Part shown: positions 13,951 to 25,891 of the stretch, piece by piece | Position numbering within the stretch: the stretch's first letter is position 1 | Layout: every line of letters begins with the position of its first letter | Assembly (NCBI RefSeq): GCF_028453695.1 | Contig: NC_135775.1 | Span: forward strand, 14,728,545-14,792,544 | DNA length: 64,000 bases | Source: Augochlora pura | Taxonomy: Eukaryota > Arthropoda > Insecta > Hymenoptera > Halictidae | Reading direction: 5' to 3' | Made by a program: the position numbers and the translations under genes | The notes under the pieces: model-generated | The model's database searches: none | What the model saw: the letters and a program-made list of their open reading frames with translations, nothing else | Told to the model about the DNA's origin: nothing

Positions 13951-15346
13951 ATCGCTCTCGCTCTCCTGCCTCTTTGAAACCCTCCTAGTTCTCGCCCCCC
14001 AACGGCCGATATTCGGCTGGTTTGCCCCTCAGACAAAAGTCCGGGGGCCAACTCCACGGAGTTAAACTCGACGCGATCACGGGAGAAAAAACCGAGGTGA
14101 AGAAGAAGCCCGGCGAAGGGGATGCGCTTGGACCGTATGCAGATCAGAGTACAGATGCTAGCGAGGTAACGGGCACCTCGAGTCGGTTTTTAGGGGCGCC
14201 GATCGCGGTACAGGCGTTTCTTTGTAGTCGCTGGACGTTGCTCCGGACCACCCCCTTTTTCGTCTTCTCCGTGATTTACCCACGCGACATTTGTTCCCGA
14301 TCGTCTATCGAACTAGAAAGTCATTTAGACACGATCGAATCGTTCGTTAACGTCGATTTCAAGTGAAACACTGTTTCTGCCGTTTAATTCTTTTTCATAT
14401 TCGCAACCTACGCCTATTTGTACCTGCAGCAATTGCTAACATATTTTAAAGCACACTGTCTTACCACTTTAGAGCACAGAAAAAAATATTACGACGTCTT
14501 GTCGTTCACGAAGCCATTAATGTTAATGTTGTCTGCCTCATTACGTAAATATCGTGATGTTTTAAAGATCGAGTACCCTTAACTATGTCCACATGGGTGT
14601 TCATTGATTTATCAATTATTAATGTAAATATAATTATATTACCGATTAATCGATCTGTTTACACAGTCCTATTGCTCTGTTAAACTATCGTTACATGTCT
14701 TCGTAATTTTCTTGTGAATCATTATCTGTACCCTCCTCTAGAGCTAAAATGTTCACGTGCCACAACTTGACATGATTCATCCTCTATATTCTATCAATGA
14801 ATTCCGATTTTTGCCTGGAAAAATGAAATGAAAGAATAAATAAATTTCGTGGTATGGAACGCGAAGAGATCGTTGATCGCGCATGCTAGGATCCGGCGGA
14901 GACGTTGGAGATCCCGAGGAACAGCGCGATATCGTACGGTTTCCTGCGGATATCGGCATTGTCGATTTCTCACGCACGAGCGCGGCGCGGTCGAGGCAAA
15001 AAGCAATGGCGGCCGGTGCTCGTCACCACCTCGCCGATTTCACCGGTCATTATCCACGAGCACGTACACGCATCTCGTCACGAGGCAGCTCGCCGAAGAC
15101 ACGGGCCCGGAGACAATCCTTGAGGCCCATTACCCTGGACTTTCGACGACAAAACGGCCACGGTGCACGGTCCGCTGGTTTTCAGTATTGGCGGTGAGGT
15201 TAGGTCGATCGAACGGTCGGCCATTGCCACGGTTGATCGCGCCTAATCGTAATAAAACGTGCCAAGGTGCCTACCCGCGCGGACACCTCTCGCAACACAG
15301 ATTTCTATCTGGCCGGTCCGTTTCGCTGGTTTTTGCCGCACACAAC

Positions 15347-15370
15347 GCGGCGGCGGCGGCGGCGGCGGCG
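15347..15370. repeat. CGG microsatellite
   Basis: Eight CGG units in a GC-rich block upstream of the gene; they read as poly-Ala in one frame. Confidence 0.95.
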
Positions 15371-16256
15371 TTTCCTTCCTCTTCGGCGGATCTCTCTGCT
15401 CGCCTATCGAGATCGAGAGAGGATCCTTTGCTCTCGGGACACGCGACGATACCTCGGAACAATCGGGCCCCGGGTGTCCCGGTGCGAAAGGCGGTGCGAA
15501 AACGCGGACATATGGCAGCCGGAGCCGCGCGCGATTCCCTTCCGCTCGGCTCTCCACGGGAGAGCTCATTTCCGAAAATCGCTCCGGGACTCGCCTCGGC
15601 CACGAATCGTCGCCGCTCGCTCCGATGCTCAGATAATTATCGCGGCTACACAACATCTCGTCGACCGCCCGTGAAAACAGCCTGTCGCGTCATTCGCGAC
15701 AAGTTCGCCCGAGGATTCGAAGCTTCGAACAAATTCAATTACACTGCACTCCACGGATTGAAAACGATAGATCCCCCTGCCCTTTTTCACTCACTCCAGC
15801 ATAATGGAATCGGCCGAACGAGAATTCGGAGGTGTTCTACCGACTGCACGATCTCAAAGTCTTTGTGTAGTCTTCTTTTCGGGGCAATATTTTCTACGAT
15901 GTTTACGGATCTTCGCTGCAAAATCGAGTTCCCCGGGTTGGCTGGCCGAAAGAGCAGTCCTTCGAACACTTGTTTTAGCAAATCTATTGTTTTACATGAT
16001 AAAAGTGTCCGGGGGTTTTACCTGCGACTAATCTCGAGCGTGGAGCAGCATCTGTCGCGGCCGGCGCTCAATCGACGGAAATTACGCCAGATGTCATTCA
16101 TCCGGGGCCAGAGCGAGCGTGGTAGTCGGTAAAAAACGGGCTCGTCGGGAGGAGAAAAAGTCACAACAAGCCGAAAAATCAAACAGCCGTGGCACCCCGC
16201 GACGATTCCGATCACCCTCGTGAGGAACGGCCGGAGCGACGCGGCAGTCCGCTTGA

Positions 16257-16280
16257 CCCCGGCCCGGCCCGGCCCGGCCC
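16257..16280. repeat. GGCCC tandem repeat
   Basis: About five GGCCC units followed by a degenerate GGTTCGGCCC. Confidence 0.9.
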
Positions 16281-16493
16281 GGTTCGGCCCGCGAAACAGG
16301 AAGAGCAGCACAGGGGAAAGAAACAGAAGGAAAAAATACAGAGGGCGAAGAGCAACAGCAACAACCGGAACATTACAAAAAAGTCGGTCAACCGCAGATA
16401 CGAAAGGAACGGAGGGAGGGGAAGAATTGAGTCGTCGCGGCGAGCTCGTCGGAACGAAAAAACGCATGCAACGTTGTAAAAAAGGAAGAGGGG

Positions 16494-16619
16494 TAGTTTT
16501 TCTTGGTGGCGCTGTGGACCATCCCTCTCGAAAAAATCGAACTCTCCATTGTAATACAGATTTTTTAATATCCCGATGTCTCGTCGTGGTTTTTCTCGGC
16601 GGCGCTAGGGATCATCCAC
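16494..16619 (+). repeat. Direct duplication of a 33-bp motif containing GGYGGCGCT
   Basis: TTTTTCTTGGTGGCGCTGTG at 16497-16516 and TTTTTCTCGGCGGCGCTAGG at 16590-16609 stand 93 bp apart in the same orientation, and both continue into (G/A)ATCATCC-like or ACCATCC sequence. The core resembles the CTCF binding motif (GGNGGCGCTA). It lies about 4 kb before the first coding exon. Function is inference. Confidence 0.5.
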
Positions 16620-18769
16620 ACGTTCTTGCACGTCCCGCCTAAAAAAGTATAGTTTTTCCACCCTGCAAAAAGCAGAAGAGCCACTTGACCTATTAACCCC
16701 CACTTTTTGTTACATTCTAGGTTCTTTTCTCATTCGATTAGCCGAAGTCTCTTGAATTGTATTTTCAACCCTCTTACTTGTATTCATTTGTGAAATATTT
16801 ATTTCTTTATACTGCTACATGGATAGATAACCTCGTGAGTTAATATTTGATTATTAATTTTATATAATTAAATTTGATTATGGTAAATGCCGCTGGTTTG
16901 GTACTAAGAATGTCACGAAAGTGTACCAGCATCCAAATCTCCTAAGTAGCAGGAAAAGCATTTTCATTCCGACATATACTAATTATTGGAGGTGCATCAC
17001 TAGAACTATCCGTTCGTCTATTTATATTGTAACATATTAAATTTTGTTAACGATTTCAGTACTTTCCAACTCATTTTATGATCTTTAGGTAGCTTTAGTG
17101 AGGATTAATTAATATTTTCCTCATTGCGTAATCCTACTATTATTTTATTTACTGCTGGTATATATAAATTATATGGTACATATACATTTACATTTACATT
17201 GAATCTAAATATCACATTCTGGTTCCTCTGACGTCCAGTAGGAAGATACGCGCATACTTAATATAACGTAGAGGTGCGTAAATGTTTATTAAAACCAAAA
17301 GATCAGGGCGATTGATGATTCCATTTATTATTTTATATAGTCATATCATATCGACAATTGATCTCCTGGATTCAATAGCAAACACTTTTATTCGTATTAT
17401 ATTGGGAGTGTATTTAAGGTTATACGAACACGTTCTGTGTTCGAGCATGTGCGACGCTTATACCCATTATAAAATTCGTAATAGGATAAAGTGATAAACT
17501 CAGAAATTCGACCACAAAAGCCAGTAGCGAGACAACGAGGACCGATCCTTGAATGGAAGAGAAAAGGACATGAGAGGTATTACGGAGTCCCTTGACAAAT
17601 TTCGACTTTTCACCCTGTTACGTCTCTCGTGAAACCACCCCTCACCAATCACGTGCTGGTCGGTGCCGCGAAAAGATTACCAGCAAGCCGAATCGACGGA
17701 AAACGATGCGTCACTATGCACCCGGGTGCATCCTTACGCGGCGAGAACAACGGAAGGCCTCCGGTGACGATGCGTTTCCCGTCCTGCAAAGGATCCGCTC
17801 CGAAATTCGCATTGTCTACGGTGTCAAGCGTTTCCTACGACCGTTGCGTGTCGACAAATTGGATTCCTGAAGAGATCGCGACAATTTTAAATCCATCGAG
17901 AAAATAACTAAAACTATCAAATAACAGTAACATTCGGTTAACGGTTTCAAAACTATCGGTCCGTTATCGCGGAAAGCAGGGTGGGGGTAGATAAGCTGCA
18001 CGCACGGAGCTCGTTAGATTCCCGGTGCATCGAAAATCTTGTAAACGAGCTGCCGGATTGCGCGGAGAGGAGGATCGCTCGTCTCCTATCTTAAACGTAT
18101 CTTGAGACGGCTAAAAACGAGGGGTCCCGACTGAGTGGCCGTTAAAACAAAAGCTTCGAATAGAGACAAACGCAGCAAAGGACGACAGAAGGAAAGAGGA
18201 GAGAGACGTTGCAGAGATTCGTCATGAATTCATATCGAATGATTCAATTTTTGGCTGGGCAACCGGATTCTCGAAGAGTGGAAAAGAAATTATCTGAATC
18301 GCGAGCGAATTAATCCGGACGGCCTTGTATCGACGCTAGAGGTTGTTCATTCTTATGTCGCTGTAATTATAGCGGGATGCTCGTTGAGGTACCAAACGAT
18401 TTAGCTTTGACGTCGAGCTAACGCGATCACGGGAAACAAGGAAATTTCGTGCCACGATTTTCATGGTTGCGAGGGCGGCGGGAGGGGGACGGTCGGCGGA
18501 CGATCTTCGGGGGTTCGTTTGATAAAATAAACCGTCGCCGGCGAAAGGCGAAAAAGGGTGGACGCTGGCGGTGGAAGAGACAGAAGAGGCAGAAGGGGCC
18601 AAGCGAAGCGAAACGAAACGTAGGATAGAAGAGCAGCCGCCGCCGTCGCCGTCGCCGCGCCGCCGTGCCTGCTTAATTAACCCCTCTCCTAGAGCCCTCC
18701 CTCTTATTTAAGCAATATCAATTTTACCACGACGGTCCTCCAAAGCCAATATTGACTAGGGCTGTCCCC

Positions 18770-18815
18770 TTTCTCTCTCTCTCTCTCTCTCTCTCTCCCT
18801 CTCTCTCTCTCTCTC
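18770..18815. repeat. CT microsatellite
   Basis: A 46-base, slightly interrupted CT run about 2 kb before the first coding exon. Confidence 0.95.
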
Positions 18816-20602
18816 CCCCATCTTTTTCCGCATCATCTCTCGAAATCGGAGAAGTCGAATTTTCCGGAGCGGGATTTAAACTGTCCGCGCGACACGTTCG
18901 AGCCTCCTCGAGCCACCGGAGACTCTATCCAGCCGCGATAATATCGTATCTCCGTCAATTAACCGAACCAATTACCATGCTTGGCATCGGAACGGAAAAA
19001 CAACCGAAAAGAACAGTCAAGAAGCGCACCGGGAGGGGGAAAAAAACGAAACACCGGCGAAAAAAGCGAATCGTCAGCTCTCCGAATCCTTTCACCGGGT
19101 CGCTCCCCGCGCGCGTTGCGGAGCGAAGCGGCGCGGAGCGGCGTGTGTGCACACGCGGCTCGGACGATGAAGAGAAGAACGAACGCGAAAAAAAGAAGAT
19201 TACCGACAGAGAGGGAGGAGAGAGGAGAGAGCAGAGAAAAAAAGACGGAGAGAAGGAGCAGATTTTTCGAGCAACAGAAGAACTCTGCACCCGGACGAAA
19301 TAGACGCTCTGCGTGTCTCGGGGAGGCGAGGGTAGAAGAGACAGAGAGGAAAAAGGCCGACTAGAAGGGAACACGATGCAGAGAGAGGGGGTAACGAGAG
19401 ACGAGGAGAGCAGATAGTTTAACCATCGCGAGGCTGCTGGAAAAAAAGAGAGCGATGACAACGAGCGAGAGAGACCGGCTGATCCGGAGAGAGAGGGAGA
19501 GAGCGAGACGGATCGGAGCATACGGAGGACGCGATATGCCCGCTTAATTATCCCTCCGTGCGCCTCTCACGTATGCGCCTAGTTCGTGTTCGCCTCCTTG
19601 TCTCTCTGTTCGCTAGCCGGATCGTTCCGTCTCAGTCCCTACAGCGAGAGTAGAGCGAGTAAACGCGCACTCTGCTTCGCCGTGGAGTGGGGGGCCTTTG
19701 CGTGGAGACGAGAAGGGAGAGCGATCGAGAGAAGGAGAGAGAGAGAGAGGGCCTGTTCTCTGGTTGCAAGGTGTGTAAGGGAGAGAGAGAGAGAGAGAAA
19801 AGAAGCATGGAAGAAAGAGAGAGAGACGAGGCACTCGGTCTCGGTCGACACGGGGTGGGGGTAGTGCACGCTCCAGCCGCTCCGAGGGCCGCCACGGCGG
19901 CGCAAAACATTCAGTCGGCAAAAAGTAGCCAAGGGGTGAGCATCACCCTGAGGTACCGGAACCTGAGCCACGCATATCCTATCTGTCGGTGAGAGTGCGT
20001 CCGAGACATATCTCGAACGAGGTGTGAGAGGCCGGACTTATTTTCTCGCCTCCGAACTCCCTCTTCTCTCGATTCGATTCGATCCCATCCGATTCGATCC
20101 GATACGATCCGTGGAAGTGGTTAGGGACCAAACGAAAGAAACAAGGAAACCGAAGCCGTCCGTACGCGCGCACACGTTGGTCCTGTGGTGGTTCCTCGTA
20201 GATCCGAGAGTACAATAGAAAGAGAGAAAAAAAAAGAAAGCGAGAGAGAGAGAGAGAGAGAGTGTGTGATCCGTCCGTACGTCCTCGGATGAAGTGAGAC
20301 AACAACCGCGTGCCATACGACGAACCTATTCGACGACCGACTCGGCTGGACTGGAGTAAAATAGTGTTTTCTGTGAGCTGTAACCCCGCGGTATAACCGC
20401 CGCCCCCCTCCCCTCCCCCCTCGAAATTATAGTCAGTGAATAGATCGAAGATTAAGGGCTGGTTCTTCGAACGGGCCCGAAGATACAGGTCCGAAAGTGT
20501 TATGAGACCGGGCGAGTTCGCGCTCGATCCTCGCGTGGTCCCGCAAGGTCGCAGCTGAGACTTTCGAGCCGGTCGGAGACGGACAGCTCAAGGTCGCCGA
20601 AG

Positions 20603-20636
20603 TCAGTATCGAGATCGGGAGGACCAGAAGGTGACG
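20603..20636 (+). promoter_or_regulatory. Candidate initiator plus downstream promoter element
   Basis: The arthropod initiator TCAGTA has its A at 20605. Counting that A as +1, TGACG falls at +28 to +32 (20632-20636), which fits the functional range of the Drosophila DPE at exactly the required spacing. No TATA box is evident 25-30 bases upstream. Use of this start would give a short leader of 138 bases to the ATG at 20743. A second initiator match, TCAGTG with A at 20435, has a DPE-like GGTTCT one base out of register (+27). Short motifs of this kind occur by chance, so the position of the true start is uncertain, and the purine-rich DNA upstream could be leader rather than promoter. Confidence 0.33.
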
Positions 20637-20742
20637 AACACGGCGAGCAGCCCGGCAACCACGTTAGCAACGACGACAGCTACGTCGCCGTCGACGAGCA
20701 CAGGTGCGCACCGGGGTAGATCAGCCGTTCAAGGACACCGAC

Positions 20743-20946
20743 ATGGAAGTGCGCGCGATGGAGTATCGTCCCGTGGTGCCCACGGGGGTGATACCGACCG
20801 GCTTGCAGGACTATCACGCGGCCATACCCGATCTCAGCCCGCCAAGGAGCCAGGGATCCTCCACCGGTGGCGCTTCCTCGATCGGAGACTACGCGCCCCG
20901 CATGTACACCCCGCCCACGCCGCCCACCCCGCACGACGACGAAAAG
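20743..20946 (+). CDS. rn: First coding exon of rotund/squeeze-family zinc-finger gene
   Basis: This exon encodes 68 residues beginning MEVRAMEYRPVVPTG and ending PPTPPTPHDDEK. The frame is open upstream only to a stop at 20665 and contains no earlier ATG, so 20743 is the natural start; its context has G at -3 and G at +4. A second in-frame ATG lies at 20758. The exon ends GAA AAG followed by gtaaac, a good donor in phase 0. The peptide is rich in Pro, Ser and Thr, carries an LSPPRS stretch and has no zinc-binding Cys, so it looks like a disordered N-terminal region. Assignment to the downstream zinc-finger gene rests on strand, phase and composition, not on a seen transcript. The reading frame is clearly better behaved than the surrounding chance ORFs. 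The symbol rn is a best guess; squeeze (sqz) is the alternative. A small exon could sit between this one and the finger exon. Confidence 0.68.
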
Positions 20947-22876
20947 GTAAACGATATTTCGTACCGCCGAGCTCCGCTCGCCTTCCACCAAGGTTACCGA
21001 AACCACCGTCTCGACGTTACACCGTCTCAAGGTCTAGACGCGCGTAGACCTTGCAACTAACTCTGGCGGCTCGATGATTCCTGTGGGGGTTGTTTTCCTC
21101 GAGATCCCCGCGTCGCGGTGATAGAGGAATAGCGGTTCGAGGGCTCCAAGTCGGCGAATTCGAGGGAGCTCGAAGTCTTTCGAGTATCGAACGATCTAGA
21201 GGGTGTATTTTTATTCGCGCTACCGAAAATTCTCTATTTGGAAGTCCTCGCATTGCATGGATAGTGAAATTTGCAAAGATCGAGGAATCCTGATCACAGG
21301 ACTCGAGACGGGGCGAAGTTTCTAGAGTAATGAGCAATATAGGTTGATCTTTTATTTTAAGCGACCTGTCTCGTGGTCTCTGTGTTGCGCAAACTGTGAA
21401 ATGTGGAACGATCGAAAGATCCTGATTATAAGATTCAAAGCGAGTCTAAGTTTTTCGGTGATCGAGCGACCCAATTAGTGGTCTTGATTTTAGGCATCCG
21501 AGAGTTTTCTGTCTCGAACTTTTCACATTAGTCAAACTCGGGAAAATCGGGTGATCCTGATCACAAGATTCAAAAGAAGTAGAAATCGATGTAGACATCT
21601 TGAATGTCTTAAATGTTTAATTTCGGGTAATCGAAACTTTTCCAAGTCGAGGACATTTCGTTGTGCTGCCAGTGAATTGAGAATAATCGTGCGTTATCGA
21701 ACAAAGCGATCTAGGAGTTAATTTTTTATCTTGGACGTCCGAGTATTCTCTATTTCGAAAATTATTAAGGAAAATCGAGAGATCATGATCGCAGGATTCG
21801 AAATCAATGAAGCATGGAGCGACATCGGACGTATTCCGATCTCGCTGCCCTCGGCTCTCTATCTCTATTCGTCGTGACCCAAACTGAATTCGTCTTTCAT
21901 CGGGAATAAGTTCCGTTTCGCTGAAGAATGGTAATCAGCGAAGTAGTTAGGCGAACGTCTCGAGAGCGTCCCGGAGTTTGTTGCCGAAGTATGTAGTTCC
22001 GGAGCGGTTCTAGACGACCACAGGTGGTGCGACACGCATTTTCGTCGGAGCAATGTGTCTTTACGCCTCCACGGGTGGAACATGTGTTTCCCAGAACGCC
22101 TTGAGAGGCCGGCATTCCTAGAGATTCGAGCGGATATTGCATCGAGCCGAAATGCCCGCGCTCAAACATTTGCCCCGACGCGACAGAACCGGGCCGTTTC
22201 ACAATCCGTATCGCCAGGCTTCGCTAATATTCGTAGCGTGAGCACTGCTGTTCTCAAGCCGACGTATTTACTCGTCGGTAGGTCGTCCGCGCGGTTGGAA
22301 GGGACGGTATAATTTTCGACGGGTCCCGCCACGTGCGTAACAGACGCAACAAGCCCGTCGGTTTCGGAACACGCGTTCCAGTTCCGCGTAGAATCGCCGT
22401 AAAAAGGCAGCTTCGGAACGTTGCCGCGAGTGACAGCGGTTGTTGCTGGCCGACAATCGACGCCTAGAACACCGTAAACGTCTCGTTAGTAAATTCTTTT
22501 TTTCGTTCGTTTATTATTTATTATGCTCATTAGACGGGACCTCCGCGGGCTCCTCGTAGAAAGCTGATTGCGCGGTCATTAATAAATCTCGCATTGTTTC
22601 TGTGCGTTACATTCGACGGGATTTGCTCGATTCCAGCGTCGACAAGATCGTAAGCCGCGGGAAGCTTCCTCTCGAGATTGCAGCGAAGATCAGGGTTTGC
22701 TGGGGGATTGAAAAATCGATCCTCGAAAGAATCGTCTCGCGAGCAGAGAGCCGAGAGCCAAGGCTCCTCTTGGATTCCACCTCCGCGGTTTCAAGGGACA
22801 GAGATGATGCACTCCGGTCTCGTTACGCGGGCAAACTTTCGAAATCCGTAATCGAGTTTCCGAGTCTCGAATCGGA

Positions 22877-22906
22877 CTGCGAGGTCTGCGAGGTCTGCGA
22901 GGTCTG
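22877..22906. repeat. 9-bp tandem repeat
   Basis: Three copies of CTGCGAGGT and a partial fourth. Confidence 0.9.
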
Positions 22907-24633
22907 GCGAGGGCTGCCTCTTCGATATTCCCCTTGAAACGACGCCGGTTCATCGGATTTCGGGCCGGCCGGCTAATCGCGTTGCATTATTTAAAATTCG
23001 TCTCCGCGGTGGTCGAGTCGCGATCGATCTCGGCGTCTGGAGGCGACGAATCGATCTGTTCTCGGTTAGTTTGATTAAATTTTCACCGACGTACATGGAC
23101 AGAGCTAGGCCCACGCTCCGTCGCCACCGCGCCGTCTTCGGATTTTCAATTATCGGGTGCTTGTCAACAGGGTCAGAGTCCAAAGAATTTTCATTTCTCC
23201 AGAGCGGCTTGTAGAATTCCTAATTAGTCTTTTGATCGTACAGAACTCGCTGTCGAACGAGCATCGAACTATGCTCGTTCATCGTGTACGGTTCGTATAT
23301 CGTAGACAAATCGAGTTATAAGGTTTAATCCAGCAATGGATATCCGGAGTCGATTGATGATCCGCAGACGAAGCACCGAATTTCGTTCGCGATGGTGTCG
23401 GCGTGCGCTCGCCGGCAGAAATTTCCTACGATTGTGCTCGAAACGAGATCAAGGATCACCGGAGGCGCGACTGAATGAAGGGGGAGGAAAATCCTGGCGG
23501 TGTTCGATGTCGCCGTTCCTTGGCGATCTTCTCACGGAGTCTCTGCATAAGGGACAGGGATCCCGAAGGATCAGGGATACAGAGAGAGAGAGAGAGAGAC
23601 ACAGAAAGAGAAAGAAACGATCCACTGACCCCGGTAGAGATCTTAAAGGCGCATTCATGCCGCGCAATTTTCCAGAAGTGGACGACAATAAGACGCTGTC
23701 ACAATAAAGGCTCGGGGAGGCACGGAGAAAAATAATCGACCGTCCTGGACACAGGAATAAGCGATACAATCGAGTCCTGAATCTTTCCTTCCTTTCTCGT
23801 TACAACGTCGTTTTCTTCGATTCGTTCTCTATCTGACACACACACATACTCTCTCTCTCTCTCTCTCTCTTCCTCTTCCCTTCTCTCTCCTTCTGTTTAC
23901 TCGCTTTGTTCGCTTTGTTCTCCGTTCTGTAGCTCGTTCTCTTTGTAGCAGATTTTTTCCGCTTTATCTCCGCGATTCAATCCTTTCAATATTACCACCC
24001 CCGAGTACCTGCGCAACTTGTGGCTTCCGCTAATAACCACTCTTTATTCGACGGTGTTTCATTTTCCGAACGCAGCGCGCTCTGTAGTTTCTCGAAAAAT
24101 TTTTCCGCGATAACGTTTATTAGTTTGGTGGCTAAACTATTTATCCGTAGCCAGATAAGGATCTCATTGATCAGCGCATTCAACGCAGCCGGGATCGGTA
24201 AACTGATTACCGGCTTAAAGAGTTTCGATTAACGAACAACATCCGAACAAGTAGCTCCTGATTTCACCTCGATCAAAATTGAGACCCCGATTATTAAATA
24301 TCGCCCGACCGTATGTATATCTTCGCTGATTCTAATTATTCGCTTGTCGGACTCGTCGTTTCTTATTTCGCGTCCTCGTCTTCGTTTTTTCGACGACTAC
24401 GCTCCTGTTCGAGGGTGAATCCCGAATGTCTCCGACATGGGGGTCACGGTACCGACGATTGTGAAAAGCGACGGGGGCGCGGGCATTCTTCTGGCGGAGC
24501 TCGTCGTCGACGAGTAATTCCATTTCTGCGTCACCGAGATTCTGAAACTTGACCTGTTAAAAAAGTCCTTTGCCAAGGGGTCTCGTGTTCCGCGGACCCA
24601 GTTCCCGCCCTCCTCTGAGAGCGAGAGAGAGAA

Positions 24634-24635
<2 letters not shown>

Positions 24636-24667
<32 letters not shown>
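24636..24667. repeat. GA microsatellite
   Basis: A 32-base GA run in the intron. Confidence 0.95.
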
Positions 24668-24670
<3 letters not shown>

Positions 24671-25864
24671 GCTTCGCCGAGAGGAAAATTGCCGGAAAAG
24701 CCAGCCTTCCATTCGTCATCGTGCAATTAGAAGACTCTCTCCTTTTCCAACCCTTGTCGATGGTCGTTGGAAAATTAACGTCGATCGATCCTTCGGTTTC
24801 CTTTACTCGCACGCACCAGGAACGGTCCTCTCGAACAAAAAGGAACAAGCCTCGAGCAATCGGAATTCCCTCGATTCGAGGGATCCCGAAAATCTGGATC
24901 TTCGACGGTGCTCAAACGATGGCAAATTATTCTCTCGCCGTGAAAAACTCGTCCGCGATAATGGGAAGACGCCACGGGAGCGAAAATAATTACCGGGTGT
25001 CTAGTTTGACGTGGGATTCGAAAATTCCGCAGGGAGCTGCGAGAAATTAGTCGGAGTCACCTGGGAAACGTAGAGTCCGAAGGTGGATCCCCTTCGCAAT
25101 GTGCTTCGTCACGTGGCTGCGTCTTTATCCAATCGAAGATATTCCTGCACATAGCTCGTGAACGTTGCATAGGCCGGAGGCGGTCGCGTCTAATATTCGA
25201 ACACTAGAAATGATTAGATGGGCGGAGCAGGGGGCACGGAAAGCGAGAAGATACCATTAATTCCGGAGTTTGTCATGCCGGCAGATAGCACAATATCGTT
25301 CGCAGGGGGTGGACGATGGGAGAATGGAGTGATAAAAGAAGTTCGAAAGTTATTCAATCTGTGTGGAGCAAATGGAAAAAGTTCGCGGACTGTCCGGGAC
25401 GCGAAATTCGCGAAACGCGAAAAAATCGGCGGCCCCCTCTAATCGAACACGCTTCATTTCTCCCGTTATAGACTCACGGTCTAGACAGTGCGCGACGAGG
25501 CATAAATATTAAATCGTCGAAACGTCGCTCGAGGTGCAATGTTCAGAGTGCACCGGCGCGCATCGACAACTATCTCGAATCTTTCCCGATTCACGAGCTC
25601 TTCTTAACATTCTTCCCCGTGATAATTGAAAATGAAATATCTATGATACGCGCGTCACCAGTATGGCCACCTGAATTAAGCGCATTCGGCAGCTAGAAAG
25701 CGTGCAGCGCGAGATGTTACGTTTAAATCTGGATCTCGTATACCTATGTCTAATACGGATTATAATTATAATAATTATAATTTATTTATATGTGTAGCAC
25801 GAGCAACATAATAGCAAATCACGCGAGTATAATTATAAAAAAAGTTAGAAAAATATAGAAGGAA

Positions 25865-25891
25865 CAATAATAATAATAATAATAATAATAA
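25865..25891. repeat. AAT microsatellite
   Basis: About nine AAT units inside an AT-rich block of the intron. Confidence 0.95.

Larger units (their letters stand above)
12452..18769. other. Intergenic mosaic upstream of the promoter region
   Basis: GC-rich blocks at about 13070-14370, 14850-16650 and 17500-18700 alternate with AT-rich DNA. The block at 14850-16650 carries the longest ORF of the window (427 codons at 14849-16132, GTG start) over a CGG repeat at 15347-15370, plus a GGCCC repeat at 16257-16280. I judge it a chance ORF, as explained under rejected items. Confidence 0.55.
18770..20742 (+). other. Upstream promoter/5' leader region, GA-rich
   Basis: The stretch begins with a CT microsatellite (18770-18815) and then turns GC-rich and purine-rich on the + strand, with GA runs at 19190-19270, 19480-19505, 19731-19750, 19780-19800 and 20242-20262. 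Degenerate GATTC/GATCC units fill 20070-20112, and a C-rich run spans 20398-20421. It directly precedes the first coding exon, so I read it as core promoter and probably part of the 5'UTR. GA repeats in Drosophila promoters are bound by GAGA factor and CLAMP; whether that applies here is inference. The many Ser/Leu and Arg/Glu repeat ORFs on both strands are translations of these repeats, not genes. Confidence 0.5.

Noticed and set aside
14849..16132. Longest ORF in the window, 427 codons on the + strand
   Set aside because: It begins with GTG, runs through a CGG repeat as poly-Ala, is Arg/Ser-rich without domains, and overlaps other long ORFs on both strands in a GC-rich block. It looks like chance; a conserved match in another species would change this.
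18752..20316. Many ORFs encoding Ser-Leu or Arg-Glu repeats
   Set aside because: They are translations of CT/GA microsatellites on the two strands.
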